This document shows, piece after piece, positions 48,991 to 63,498 of a stretch of DNA of 64,000 nucleotides (positions are counted from its first letter, which is position 1; each line of letters opens with the position of its first letter). The notes below the pieces were generated by a model that was given only the letters and a program-made list of their open reading frames with translations, had not been told where the DNA came from and searched no databases. The position numbers and the translations under genes were made by a program. This DNA is from Oxyruncus cristatus (taxonomy: Eukaryota; Chordata; Aves; Passeriformes; Cotingidae). Location: the NCBI GenBank assembly GCA_013399855.1, contig VXAY01002200.1, forward strand, positions 1,365,109 to 1,429,108. Reading direction: 5' to 3'.

Positions 48991-51360
48991 AATATCATAA
49001 AAAAAAAAAAGCACAACAGAAATAGTAACTCTGCATTAGGAACAGGGTTTGATTAGTCTGTAGTAAACAATGAATTGGCATTTTGTTCTCTGTGTTTATA
49101 TCTTAATAGAATGAAGTCTTGGTATTGAGTAACTCATAGACTGTAAGCAGTACCTGTAACAGCAGTGAGAAAAAGGCACATTTCTAGCCAAGATGGTAGA
49201 GAATACAAAATGCTGAATTGAGAGGGAAAACTAAACTTTAACGGTGTAACTTAAAGGCTATCTGATTGCTTATGTGGGAAAGGAGGAGGGGATAAAATAA
49301 GAAATTTAATTCAGGCAGTCCAAAAGGTTGCCTTTGCAGCCTTCATAACTGCCTTTTAAGTCCACATTATGTGTGTGCACATGTTGACGTTCATTCAGGC
49401 CCTCGCAAATCTTCCACACTGATACTGTGTGTGCACCTGTATCTATTTATTAAATAATTTTCAGTTAAACCAATAAAACACATCTAGAAATAATATATTC
49501 AGTGTTACTACATAATGACGTTAACAAATTCATTTGTAGCATAAATTATTCATGTATAATAGCAGCTTGAAAATATATTTTTCAATTCTTTTGAACTTAC
49601 ACTAATCTTAAAACAACAAATGATGAAAGTTCAAACAAAAGCTAATTTTGTTTAATGAACTAACCAAGGAGGTATTGTGAAAGTGTTGTGCAACCAAATG
49701 CTAAGCTAATTATTGTGAGATCAAGTAACTGTTGCCATAGTTACTGGACAGTGTTTTCCATAATCACTTTTATCTCTTCAATAAATCTTTGTGATGCAAC
49801 AAATATAAAAAGTGGACTGTAAAATGACTATTATGTTTTGAACAACATTTGGTTATGAGTGATCTGTCGCTGTGCTTGTGTTCCCATGTTTGTCAGAGGA
49901 CAAAAGACTGGTATTTTATTTGCTCAAGTTAACAGAGAAACAATTATAACTATAGCTTGGCTTGGAGACTGCAGTTCAGGTGGTTGATTTTTAGCCTAAG
50001 ACATTTTCTTTTGTATATCAAACACATTTGTGTTGATTTGTTTGTCTTTAGACTGTAAAGTATCAAGAAGGTTGTGTTCTCTCTTTTTATGCCTCTAATG
50101 TATTATAATGTTATGTTAGTTCACATTAGTTGATGCAGTGAACTCTACAGCAACTGAAAGCTAAAACCAAAATCTGAGTCCTGCACAAGTGAATATGAGA
50201 GTCAACACTAAAAGCACATATCACTGCAGAATGAAACAAATCCTGCTGCTCTGACTGCATGCCCCTGTAAGGGAGTCCAGTTTTTATCGTGATATAGACT
50301 CCACAGTTGGCTTCTGCAAAAAGTGTCCTGAACTAATAAATATTCTGTGTTTCCTACATTTTTATGTACACAGTAATACAAGGGGATTCATGACTAAATC
50401 GAACGTTTGGAATTAATCTCAATTTGTAATGTCTTGAGAAAATACTACTTTTGACTGGTGAACTACAGAAAGTAAAGACAAATATGGATACCATAGAATA
50501 GGATATCTCAGTCTCTCAGTGGAATTTTCTAATTCAACATTTGAGCATAGACTTTGAAATGAAATTCCCAATAGCAGATATTAATGTCTTTTAGACTTTT
50601 GTATTAAATGACAGTTCTCTGCCTCTCTGATACTCTGCAATTTCATGTAACTCCTGCCAGCTTACACAGGATGCTGCAAAAAGTCCCACAACCAGATGTG
50701 GCTCCAAATATGTTTCAGTCTTAAATTCGTGAGCAGCTGATACAAATTCTACAACGAAAAACATAAAGATGACCAATTTCATATGTTTAAAAACTGCCAT
50801 TTTGTATTCATACACCTTTTTTTCACGTTACCAATGTGTTTCTGATTTTCTGAGGAGTTCCTGGGCGGAAAAGGAACTTCTCCAAACACAAAACAGTCTC
50901 ATTGTACAAGGTGTCACAAATTTCCTGCTGCAGACTCAGGAAATCTGGCCGCTGCAAGGCCCACAATATTCAAAGCCATGTTAGACAGGAGAGGCTCTGT
51001 TGCCTTCATAGTTTCTCACTGCCCCAACAAGGGGCTGTAGGTGTTCAAGACTGGGAATATTGCAGGCCAGAGAGGCAGGAGGTAGGTCTTGCAAGGAGAG
51101 GTTGCATTAGAGCAGTCTTAGAATTCTTGAAGCTGGAAGTGCCATTCCTGACAGTTTCATAGTGGTTACACAAGCAAGAACACCACAGTTCAAGTCAACA
51201 CTGGGTCACTGTGTAGCATTTCAGAGCATCAACTTATCCATTTTTTCCCAGCAAGTATTTTCACAATTTTCAATACAGAAGAAATTTTCTATTTCAATCT
51301 GTTCAACAAACAAAAATTATATTTTTTACTATTTTCACCAAATCTGTCAAGCACAAGGAC

Positions 51361-51377
51361 AAAAAAAAAAAAAAAAA
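51361..51377. repeat. Poly-A run (17)
   Basis: Seventeen A on the plus strand followed by GAGAAATAAG. The sequence before it is not recognised as a retroposon. Confidence 0.9.
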
Positions 51378-54300
51378 GAGAAATAAGATGAGATTTACAA
51401 ACCCATTTGCAACCCAGGAAATTTCAGTTCTAAAATAAGCTCTACAAAAATTTGCACAGGTTTCTATCAAGCTTAGATCCATACAGACTCTACAATGTTT
51501 CGTAAACTTTTTGGGTCAGCTAGTAAAGCTCAAAACACCACCATTCTTCTCTGAGGCACCAGCATGGCTCACAGAGGGGACGAGTGGCATTGGCCATCTT
51601 TGTATTCCATTGATTTTTGCTGCTTCTATTGCACCCCAACAGCCTCATGGCTCACATCTGAGCCTAGAACTGGGAACCAAAGCCCTGTGCCATTTATCTT
51701 CCTGCTTCTCAGCTGCATCAGAGTCTATGTATTGTACCAAATAAAAAAGCATCTGATCAGATGGTTAGTAGAGGAGTCAGGTAACTGAGAAGACACAGCC
51801 TAGAAAACAATCACTTATAAGATTTGAAAACAGCAAAGAACAAAGACAGAATCAGTTCTACAGAACTACAGTAGAGTTTTTTTATAATGCTATAAGGGAC
51901 TCCAACTCTGAATTTTGGATCACAAGTCAATGATTCATGCATTGCTGGGTATTTTTTCCTCCTTTCTCATTTTTCCAGCCTAGTAAGAAGCTTCATTATT
52001 AATTTACCCAAGTTTGAATGCTCAACTTCAACTAACCTTTAGCATGTTTTTCAGTGTTTCTGTAACAAAGCCACCAGCTCGATATGAAGCACCTGAAATG
52101 TCACGTACTAAAACTCCTTCTCAGGTAGAAAATAAAACACTAAATGTGTTGCAAGGTTACCTGCTTAAAGAGACAAATAGGTTAGTTACATTTAAATCAT
52201 GTTGAAACAATGAAATCTTAGAGAGCTAAAAAACCTGGAACAAATAACCAACAATACAAGCTGTTAGTAGCCTAAATAAATCCTCACAGTTCTTACTCAG
52301 GGCAAATGTGTGTTTTGTTAGAGAAAGGATAAGGTTGCATTTACAGGAATTACAGTATCAGCTTACTTTACAGCAATTCTATACAGTGGTTGAGAACATT
52401 TATTGTGTTAATCTGGGGTATGTTGGAGATTGAGATACTGTAGCCAACAAAACTTTTTTTTTCTTTTATTATTCTTCAACTTGTTTATTTGACTACAAGA
52501 CTGTGCAGATCTAGTGCTGTGATGGATTTTAGCTTTCCTGATGATAAACTGCAAAGTATTCAGTGTATTACACAGAAATTTCACAAGGTGAAAAAATTCA
52601 GTCTGCAGTACCTTTCATGGGAGCAGGTTTTGTGTTGTGAGCTGTGCTGCAGTTCTGAAGGTATTTTGGTTCTTTTTGCTTCTTACAACACTTAAACGCA
52701 TAAAGTTACATAGACTTCTACAGTGCCTCTCAGAGACAGCATCTCTTTCTCTGTGCATCACAAAGACCCTGATTAAACTTCGAGCATCAGCTTATTTCTC
52801 CAATAACTTGACAGAACAAAACCCTTATGAACCCAGATGATAGGACTGGATAACTGCTGACAATACGAGCCATATCAGCATGTCAGACAGCCCTAGAAAG
52901 CTGCCAGCCTGTTCAGTGAGCAAAAGAGGTGAAGCGAGGAAGAAAAGTTGAACAGTAGTTCAGAGAAGGAATTCAAACTACAGTGGCTGGGGAGATTACT
53001 AGATTTAGGTCAACAGCCTCACTGGAGGGATTCCTAAACTTTTCTTTCAAAACCTCACTTCTAGGATTACAACCCTATTTTCACTGCAGATTTTGATAGT
53101 CTCCATAGTTGTAAATCATGTCTCTTAATGGCAATTTTGAAGTTTTTATAAAATTATATGAAGTTACTCCAAAGCATTGGACACAAGAGAAACAAAATAT
53201 ACATCTCTGCACACACTTGCATCACTTGTTTAGTGGAGTTTCCCTTGAATTCTATCAGTGTAAACAAAGGGGGGGGACAAGGTTCTGCATCTCTTAGACA
53301 AATAGAAAACATTCTCTGTACCACTGCATGAAACTCATTTTGCAAAAGACTTTTTCTAAAGCTTTTATACTATTTTATTTATTTCCTCGCCTGATTAGCT
53401 TTTAACCAAATGTAGATGTTTTCCTTGACCCATTTTCAAAGCTAACTAATCCCTAAATCCCCCAGTTATGCAATCTTGAAGGATTAAACGTTTGTCGTGA
53501 AAGAGTCTGGATTTGTTTAGACTGAATAAATTTCAGTGGTTTACATACAGTTCATTGATTAAACTACATTCATAGAATGCTGGCTCTTGTCACAGGGAGT
53601 CTGCCAAAGTAGCTCTATTTAGATGTATATAAGCTTCTGCTCATAGTTAAACCCACAAAATATTTGCATGTGGTACATCTTGGAAGAGAAGGCTCTTTTT
53701 ATATATAACACTTGTTCCACCTTTGCAGAAATATTATAGTTATATAGCATCTATATTGCAGTAGCACCTGAATGCCAGCCTGGTCAGAAAAGCAATGTAT
53801 TAGGCAAAATTACAATCTCTGCTCCAAAGCATTCAACCTGAAGGGCATAACAAACCAGGTGGAGGAGATAAACAAGTGGTTGGTCTGAGGGTGGTAGCAA
53901 AGACAGGGTAACAAATAATAGGATGCACAGGATTTGCAGCCAGTGAGGAAGAACAATCACAACATGCCATCTGCCCACCCATAATTAGATTAGAGTTCTC
54001 TCTTTGCAGTGCAGTAGAGCACTTTTGAAGAGACACTTAGAGAAGAACAGGAGCTTCTCCTATGTCTTGGAGCTTTTCCTATGCTTAGTAACATGTCATG
54101 AGAGGAAGGATAAAGATGCCCAAGGAGATGCCCAGGTGTCAAGGTCCTAGTGAGATAACAGATCACAGACAGAAAGGGCTAAATGATCAGAAAGGTATAT
54201 TCTGCTTGTTTTTTTAAGGTTTCGCTCACACAGTTCGAACATTCTTTAAAATTCACCTTCATGGTGGTTTAAGCTAACTGGTTTTACTTCTCGCTTACAA

Positions 54301-56866
54301 TGGGCTGGGAACTGCTATTTCCAGTTACACTACCTTAGTTGAAAGGGTAAAACCTCAACTTGTTCGCATTGAACAGTTGCTTTGTACTTCTTGGAACGCA
54401 CTGAGATCATCTGCAGAGAAACGAAGATGCCTTTATTGGAAGTGCGAACACCAAAAGAGTGATTTTAAAGAACTGAAAATACATTTCTTCAGGGTTATAC
54501 GTGAACCTCTCTAAATGAGGAAGTTGAGCATATTTTTCTCTCTTAGACATAATGATCCCTACTTGGGTTTTTATCCCTTCTTCCAAAACAGCATATCTGT
54601 CTCTCTCAGGGCAGGAAACCAGAATACATGACCTACTTTTATCAATTGCTGCTTTCACCTATTCCAACAATTTCTGTTTTAAACAGATGAAATAAAAGGG
54701 TGATGCAAAATTCACCTTCAAACCTTCTAAATCTGTAGAGTCAGAAATGTATCTAGATTTGTTGCCCTTCAATTCTGAAGTGGAGAGCTTGGAATTTTAT
54801 TTTCAATTCATTCTGATAAATAAATCACTCTATGATGTGAGCAGGGACTATGGATTAAATATCCATGAAATTCAAGTTTAGCAAAAACAGTTATTATAGC
54901 ATTAGAACATATCTACTGAATACAAAATGCAAAAATAGTACTTTCCACGTTTTGTAAATTTTCAGTAAATAGTCTTTTACACCATTATATGCTCCTTTCT
55001 TTCTGGAAATGTAAGTAATTTTCAGTTTCTACTAGACAGGAAAAACGGCTCATTGAACTTGCGGCCTCAGTATTGCAAAATCCTGTACAGATAAGCCTGC
55101 TCTTAAAAAGAAAGTCAGACTACTTGTTCACATTATGGGCGGACACCCTGAAAGGCTGCAAAATATGACTGAAACCAGTACCCTGTAGCAAGCAACAGAT
55201 AACCACAGCTTTACAATAGGTACTGACAGCTGCAGATTTGCTGAATTTAAGACGAAATCTGGGGGAAATTGACAGCCGCGTTTTTAGCATCCAAAACCAA
55301 AAAAACTGATCAAGGATGAAAAATAGCTGAGTAAAACTGAAAGCAGAAAAATGAAGACAACTCTTGAAAATAATGAGAGTGATGGAAATGAAAATGAAGG
55401 GAAACTAAGCATGTCTGAGGCCTTAAGAAACAAAAGGCACTGTGCTAGTACATTTGCCTCATGCTAGGCAGCCTTGCCATGCTAATACTAATCAGAATAT
55501 GGCTTAATCAAAACAAGTTAAAAGAATTCATAAGCAGTGGTGAGCAAGAAGATGTAATGCAAAATCTACTTCCTGGAAAATTAGTTTAAAGAAGTAAACC
55601 AAGAATACAAGATTAATAAAAAAGCAGCAAAAGCATTTTTGGTGTTTTATTTGCCTAACTTATAAAGCAGGTATTTTGGATCCATTCTGGTTTTCTTCTT
55701 AAACCAATGCAGTCACAATACATTGTCAAAACAGTTGGGTTTATTTACTATTACACAAACTATACTGCATATTGAACAGCTTTTACTGTAGGCTTCATAC
55801 AGAAGAGTCAGAAAGCCTTGATGGATTATCAGCAGAATTAGCAGAAACCACCTGAAGCACAAGTCCTGTTGTTCTTACTTCAACAGTAGGCAGAATTTAG
55901 GAGCAAGGTTGTAGAATTTGTCATTACAGATCTCTCAGTGTAACTCAAGGCTGAGGCATGACCATCCCTGTGCCTGGTGACACATCACAGGGACAGTGGA
56001 TATTGAGCCAAAGTGAACATCTAGACAGGGCTCTGGTGCCAGGCTATCCATCAAGGAAAGGGTCTCCTAAGAAGATCTTCTCAAGCTGGGATCTGGGTAG
56101 AAGGCACTGCCCCTGTGAGAGCAAAACTTCAGAACACATCCATCAGCCATTGACCAGAAGAGGAAAGACCACAGGGCTGTAAAGCAAGGAAGTAAGATAC
56201 AGGCAAAGGAAGGAAGGAGTGTGTGACAGTGCTCAAAGCAGTGAATCCCCCACTGCTGGCACAACAATCAACAGGAGTAGGGAGTGGGCACAGCTAAAGA
56301 AGTGGATGTAAGCACAGCACGTAACACATACATGGCATCTTAAAAACAGTCACAAAGCGGGAAAATTCCTGCTTAAACTAACCCTCCTGATAATTATAAA
56401 AGACCATAAATGCAAATTTAAAGAACAATGGTGGTGGCTTGAGTCCTGCAGTAGACGTGGGTACACGCCTAGCTCAGTTTTTCTGAACAGATTCTGAATT
56501 AGTTGATAGCGTACTCAATACATGTGTTCCTAACACTTTTAACAGTATTTCAAGTACCTCAGTATTTCCTTTGATACGTGCTTAAAATACTTATTTCTCA
56601 ATGTAAAATTCATTCATCTTATCCAAGATAGGCAAGCCATTTCTATATTTACTCTCAAACCTCAGCAGAATATTGCACTTGTGCTAGATTTTGGAGGAAG
56701 AGCAGTCAAATAGCTTCCAGTTCAACTCCTGAAGAAAAGCTAACTGAGAAGTAAAAAGACTGTCACTGTCAAGAGTTACAACAGGACCTGGGGGAAATGA
56801 CACTGTCAGTTGTTACAAAAGGACCCCCACACCCAATGTCTAACCAGCTGTAAGATGCAATTTCAG

Positions 56867-56884
56867 AAAAAAAAAAAAAAAAAA
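56867..56884. repeat. Poly-A run (18)
   Basis: Eighteen A on the plus strand. Just upstream lies an imperfect duplication (GTTACAACAGGACC near 56775 and GTTACAAAAGGACCC near 56812). Confidence 0.9.
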
Positions 56885-58274
56885 GTGCACTAACATCTCT
56901 TTTCCATGTTGAGGCCACCACACTTCACTTAAATATTAATTTTCACTGGAAATAATGTTGAAACCAAACATTTAACCAAACGTGTGTGGGGAACTTTCAG
57001 AAGAAGTTCACTACAGAGTAGGGATGACATCTGCTTCAATGCTGACCAGAAGAAAATCTTGGCATATGTTATGGTGGTGTGAAGTGCTAGCTGTGGCACA
57101 TATTTTCTGTAGTGTCTCATAAGACTTGATCCATGCAATATGCAAGGTTTTCCAGATTAACCTCTAGTGCTACATATATGAAGCATCCCTTATTAATTAA
57201 TTATTGTTTTAATTATTGTTTATGAATTTATTTCTACAGGGGAATTATGTTTTGGTATTACAACATTACCATCAATTTAAAGAGAACTGTCTAGCAAAAG
57301 AGCAGAACAGAAAGCATTATTTCAAGTCAGATCTTTTGTTCAAGACTTTGCTTGTTTATTTTAAAGACAGTATCTTAAAACAGCTTTTTGCCTAATGACT
57401 GCTGTTCTATTTTAAACCTTAAACAATCTGTTCCATGAACCACCTGGAAAAAATGTGTTGAAAAATAGTTGAAAACATCATTTCATTATGATTCCTGGAA
57501 AAAAATGTGACAGTCATTACCTATGATGAGACTTTTGTATTTACAAAGAGTTAATTTAAATATCGTGCTGATCTCTCCTTCCCTCTCCAAGCAATACTGA
57601 ACATTCAGAATTCATTACGTTGCCTATTATAGATCAAATGCCGTTATTTCTCGTTATAATGAAGACAGCACAAAAACCACAGCAGAACAGAGAACAGAGC
57701 TGCTAAAACTGAAATGTCATTTTACACAAAAAGCTCTTTTCTATTCTTTATACTTGGGTCAGACCTGTACTACAAAGCACTGGCTAAATACTGCACTGCA
57801 GCTTCCACGATCCACTCTTGGAGGTTGACTGACCCACAGAGATGGTATCGGAGGCTCTATTACTCAGCCACACATCCTAATGAGAAACTTTCCCATTCCT
57901 GTACCCACAACCACTGACAGGTTGGCTCACAGACACACCTTCCTATGCATCATCTGGGCAGGTCAATGGTCTGTACAGATGGTCTGAGAATACCAAGGTA
58001 GAGAAGCCAGGGAATGCTGCAGCGCCTTACGTTTCAACACGGAGGTGTTCTGAGTTTTTATGCAACAGCATCTAAGGAGGTTAAGGAGCTGTAATTAGCA
58101 TAAATCACCTCTCTGTCAGTGCAGCTAATCAGGCTGAAAAATCCCAAGCGTCTCCACTCCTGAGCAGTCCTGATTCTTGTGATGGAATTTTCAAGCTCTT
58201 CTTGCTAATTGCTTACACTTTCTTTCAGACTCTCTGGCACCACAGAAAGCTTCCTTCTCCTGTGGAAATCGAAG

Positions 58275-58312
58275 GTTGGGGGGGTTAGGGGGGAGTGGTG
58301 GTGGGAGGGAGG
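58275..58312 (+). other. G-quadruplex-capable G-rich tract
   Basis: Runs of 7, 6, 3, 3 and 3 G separated by TTA, a nine-base spacer, A and A lie on the plus strand. This fits the loose G4 pattern, and the last three runs are spaced by single bases. In NSMCE2 pre-mRNA it is C-rich. Confidence 0.7.
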
Positions 58313-61174
58313 GTGAGATTTTCACTATGGAAGTGACCTTTTCTCTCTGCTAGGAATCTCACTAGAGCCATGGACTCTTCTGAAGACATCTATTGATACT
58401 AACAATACAGACTACTTTGAAAGTATGTTCAATTTAATTCTCACTGAATTTCAGGGGTAATTCCTAGGCTCTGTCTATACTGCAAGGCCAACAACTCTTC
58501 AAAAGCAAAATATACAGGTGTCACAGTTGGTACCACACTGTCAGCTGTCAACAAAGCTGTAGCTCAGGCTGAAAGCACCCAAATCGTGATTCCAAACAGC
58601 AGAGGTTATGTGATCTGCTGGTGAGTTGCAGTTGTCAGACGCACAAATCTACTTGCAACTGATCAGATCAGACCACATGATTGACAGCTTGGGGTCAGGA
58701 TAGCAGCCTCAAGCTTTCCTCATTGAGAGCATCTCCCAGAGTCAGACCTAAGTGTGCACCTGAGCACACACTCAACACATACAAGGTGGATGATGGGCAA
58801 TTCTGTAATGGGCTGAACAGTTACTATTTTTACCTTGAACAGCCTTTTACTCAAACTTCGGGATCTATATACTATACAGGCATATACTATGCCTGCTCAG
58901 TCTAAGGGTGATGTTCCCACATCTCCAACACAGATGATCTAAGACCCAGCTATTGCAAGCAACTATCCAACCAGTTGCTTTTTTCCAGTTATAGCCAGTG
59001 TCTGCTGGGCTTCCCTTTTCCTTGACTTACCAGGACCAATGGTAAAATATTTTTCATTGTAGGTCTGGCCTTGTCAGTTTGCTCTCTCAGATTGTTGAAT
59101 ATTGTCTTCATTTATCAGCTTCAGAGTAATTTTTAAGTTATTTTTAAGATTACGTGACTGTTTCACACTATAAAGTACGAGTGTACTCATAGCAGAGTCG
59201 CTACGTAGGGAATGTCATAAGCACAAAATAATTCTACCAGCCAAGAACTAAATAATATTTAGATGACTTTTTATATCCTTCGCATATCAGATCATGTGAA
59301 TATGATTTTATTTTTGCTTAGTAGCTATTCACTCAACTGAACAATTTTGAGAAATCAGGGCTTCATGAGTTCACCTTGAAAAAAAAGAACGACATGTAAA
59401 CTAAACAATAAGTAACTTTGTTGTGTTGCTAAGTTAGAAGGATGATATGTAAGTTGCTACATCAGGAAAACATACTTTTAATGTCAGTCGCTCAGCATCA
59501 GAGTTTTTTTATAATTAACTCTACTGCTAACATAAATGCAAATCTTAAGTAGACCTACACATCAGAAGATTAATAGAAAGGTAGAAGATTAATCAAAAGG
59601 TAGAAAGCACAAAAGCTTCTTAGTATTTTACAAGAGGACATAATTTAAAGATGTCAAGGACAAAATTTGCTATGTAGAAGTAGGGCACTGGACTATATAG
59701 TCATTGAGTGTTGAGTTTTTAAGTTAAAAAACAAAAAAACAAGCCAGCAATCTCCCTTCTTTATTGAAAGGTCACTGTAATGCAATAGGACACAGTAAGT
59801 AGTTGTGAAATTAAGCCCTCCAGAACCTGGTTGCAGCTTTGGAATGTGACCATTGTTGTGCAATGGAGTTTGTCACCATCATATGAAAACCCCATTGGGA
59901 AATAAATCTTTTGTTTACCTGCTCATCACAGATAACCATCGACTGATTCACATTCTGTAGTATTTTACTAAGGTCTAAACCAACACCTGAACTGCAAACA
60001 TGATCTTTTCCTTTAAACACCTATATTGGAGCAATTTTAGAATCATCTTCATCTACATACAGAATGCTTTCTCTTGTTTTGTGCCCCTCTTTAAAGAGAA
60101 GGTATGTCAGCAGGTTCACAGCCTATTAGAAGCTTCTCCGTTCTTGCTACCTATTTTTACCTGCTTAAAAAAAATACAGTAATGATGCTGAGCTAGATAT
60201 TCAGTGGAATATTAATCATGCTGATGTCTCAAGCAGAGGCTTGACCTCTGCTCAGGAGGAACAAGCAGTAAAAGCAAATTAACCCATGTGTAAGACATCT
60301 ATATAAGCAGAAGTATGAGCACATTGTTCTAATTACAATCTCGATTCTCTGGAATTCTGGAGAATCTGCGGCCACATCTACCTAAGTGGGTGTAAACAGA
60401 GCTCCTGAGCCCATTCCCTTGGGTGAACTGATTGAGACCAGTGTTGATTCAGAATTTGTACAGCCATATTTGCATAGCACTGAACTCACTAGATGTAGAG
60501 ACAACGCAGGCAGAGGAACTCAATAGGTCTGCACATGTCTCTAGACACTCATCCTGAGGTGCAGACTTTGCCCATCATACAGAGGACAACATAATAAAGA
60601 TGATAATCAAATTTCTCAACAGGGAGCAAAGGAGATACTCCAAGTTTATATATAAACTAAAAATATGGCTCAAGAATTCCTAAATGTGGTTTTAGGAAAT
60701 TAACTTTGCAATGTGCAGTGCTGATGCAGCAACTCAACCTTCAGTTTCTTAATTTTCTCAAATAGCACAGTTGATCTGAAATACACAAGTAGTTTTGCAT
60801 CAAAGGAGGAGTTTCTAACTCAAGTGAAAAGCATGTGTCTTCACCCCCATCATCTTTGGTGACTTGACTGCCCCAAGATTAAGGACTCTCATGACTTGGA
60901 AGATCTTTTCAATTGTAAACATCTGTTTGCCATTTCTGGTCTGTAGGTAATCTCAGGGGAAATTTTTCCACTAATACTTCACAAATACACCTGCTACTGT
61001 AAGTATAAAAGGCTTGCCATAGATTTTAAGTGTGTAAGAAACAGAAAACTGAAGCAGTGAAATCGGCTAGGCTAATGGCTTTTGAAAAAGGAAAACGCTT
61101 GGCAGCTGTTTAGAAATGAGAAATTTAACATTCGGTCTCTTCTCAAAAGGTGACAGTGATTAACAGTCAGAGTT

Positions 61175-61190
61175 GTATATATATATATAT
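61175..61190. repeat. (TA)n run
   Basis: A short alternating TA tract of about eight units. Confidence 0.85.
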
Positions 61191-61427
61191 GTAAGTATTC
61201 CCCTTAGCTTCTGTAGTGTAGCAATAAATCTTAGTATTACCCCATTTCAAGGTGATCTGTTTTGTCTGTGCAAACTCTTCCTAATTAGTAGCAAAATTTA
61301 TAGGTTGATAATACTGTGCAGAAAGCACAAGGGCTGAAACCATGACAAATGATGCCACTGGATCTTGTATAACTATGCTTGTGAATCAACCCAAGACAGT
61401 CTGTGGCAAACAAGGGCTATTTTTAAA

Positions 61428-61454
61428 AACCAACCTTAGTCAGTAAGGTTGGTT
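61428..61454. repeat. Perfect 11-bp inverted repeat, 5-base loop
   Basis: Arm AACCAACCTTA (61428-61438), loop GTCAG, and the exact complement TAAGGTTGGTT (61444-61454). Confidence 0.95.
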
Positions 61455-63105
61455 CTAACAGGGCCCACTCACATGAAAATAGTGCAAGAGACAAAGAACA
61501 GGGTTTTTTCCTGGCTATCTGTTGCTAATGCTCTGCAAATAATTTAATGGTAAATTTGTTTAGTAATAACTATATTATTCAGAACTCCAAGGGAATAAGG
61601 AATTGCACCCTAAGCATCTCATCCATTCATTACATATGAAAGAGTTCCTTAGGTTAGATGTACCTGATAAAATCAATTTGAAGGGTGGGGAAAAAAAGCC
61701 TCCATTCTGCTGTTGAAAGCAGTGCTGGACTTGGATATGTGCACAGAGCCTGGATATTCATTAGTCCAAAATTCCTATCACTTTTCTGTTGACAACTCCC
61801 AGACATAGTGGTGCCCATACTGCACCTCAAGCACACTTCAAGACCCAGGGGAAGAATGCAACAAGAGGTACATCCTCACAGCCTGTAGTGGTTAAGTGGG
61901 AATGAATTCTTTCAGCACTCTGAATCACTTACAGCTTTCCATAAAGTTCTGTTTGTCTGTCATGTGAAAATATTATAGAAAATCATTTAGACTCATAACT
62001 GGAACAGAAAGTGATTTGAGAACTGAGAGTTTTCATCTGTCATTTTAGGATGCACACATAACAGGATGTTGGTTTCACTTCAACAGAGCATTTCATACGT
62101 TTTTATGGAAAAAGTTAATACTTGGTAATGAAGTTCACGTTAAGTGCTAGACTATCATGCTTCTGTTTGCTTAGTCTAGAGCTCCAGCACATGGTCTTCT
62201 GATATGTGCTAAAGAGACTGCACGTCACTGCCCTGCCCATACCCTGTGTCAGTGTGTCAACGTGTACACGGAAACACACACATATGTGACGGGAACAATT
62301 TGCTGTACCTTAATAGAGACACCACTTACACAACATGTAGAGAGATGCCCAAGAGATATCATGCCTTAGGCAGCTCCAGTCTTTCTGATGATCCTCAGAG
62401 CAGAAAAACCTCCTACACAGAGCTGTCTTTTAAAAGGCACAGGCTTACTCCTAACATAAATTCTCATGTCTATATTCTGCCTAACATGCCTGGAGGTGTG
62501 GCTGAGGCACAGCCTATTTAGTAGCTATGAAGAGATTGCTAAAGAGCATATACCATGAGTAACTACTGAAATCATTTAATTAACAGTGATTTGGGGGTCA
62601 CTGTCAGAGAGGTAACACAGAAAAAAAATCAAAATCCTTTCCCACTTTGTACTGTTTGATATAACATGATCATTTTTTTATTTTAAAGAAAATAACATGG
62701 TATCATTTTTTAGTATGATTGTTAGTCAGGAAAAAGTAAAGAAAAACTACTTTAACCTTATTTAGTTAAGTTTACCCGACAATTTTAGATTTTAAACAGA
62801 AGTATCTTCAGTGCAGTGAACACAAATTCATGTTGAAATGAGACAGAACAGTGCATATCAGGACAGCGCTTAGGATGCCACTGTCAAGCTTAATTAATCA
62901 TTCTTATTTCTCTCTTGAGTCATCATAATGAGATTTTTTAATAGGGAAACCACTTCAAGAGAAATTTTTGAAGTTGATGTTCAAGCAGATTAGACAGAGA
63001 AAATGCTTTAGCTTATAAGGATCCTGCACAGCATGTGTTATTAAATTTACAGATGAATGTACCTTACAGTCTTTATTTCCATCATCTGTAGTTAGAGATA
63101 CATAG

Positions 63106-63496
63106 TGTTAGGAATAAATAGGTGTTCTTGCAAAATTTGTAGTGTGGTTGCATTTGGTGGTGGGAAGGGACAAGTTACTGGTTGTTCAGTTGTTTAGTTA
63201 TAGAAAGGTGCAGTTTGCCCAGTAACAAGGGGACCCGGTAATGGGGGGGGACACACTGTAGCTGTAGAGAAAGCTGTAACCCCAGAGTACCTTGGCCAGT
63301 GGGGAAATGGGGAGGGACCTGCGTTTCTGGCAAGGGGATAAAAGAGGCTGCAACCTCCATTAAGCTGAGAGACCTCACTGGGGATTGGCCGGTGAACTCT
63401 TCCTTTTATTCGAAGAAAAGCTGAGTTACCACCTCTGTCTCTGGGATATCTTTGAGGCTTATAATAACAGGAACAGATATATTATTTTTCAGAACA
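63106..63496 (+). repeat. 5' LTR (about 391 bases)
   Basis: It starts TGTTAGG and ends CAGAACA, so the termini are TGTT...AACA, the usual retroviral form. It contains a TATA-like box (GATAAAAG, 63337-63344) placed so that R would start near 63365. No canonical AATAAA is seen after it. The left boundary is inferred from the TGTT terminus and the right boundary from the adjacent primer-binding site. Confidence 0.65.
63337..63344 (+). promoter_or_regulatory. LTR TATA-like box
   Basis: GATAAAAG lies about 160 bases before the LTR end, which suits a U3 promoter. Activity is unknown. Confidence 0.5.
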
Positions 63497-63498
63497 AA

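Larger units (their letters stand above)
33716..63105 (-). other. NSMCE2: NSMCE2 intron, distal part (presumed)
   Basis: No coding exon of NSMCE2 or of any other gene was recognised on either strand. Contents: MIR-like fragments (37395-37480, 48870-48990), homopolymer A/T runs (42132, 45845, 51361, 56867), a 185-codon frame (42427-42984), a G-rich tract (58275-58312), a perfect 11-base-pair hairpin (61428-61454) and a TA run (61175-61190). Much of 34500-37200 is very AT-rich. Assignment to NSMCE2 rests on its missing upstream exons and on large introns in vertebrate orthologues. Confidence 0.55.
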
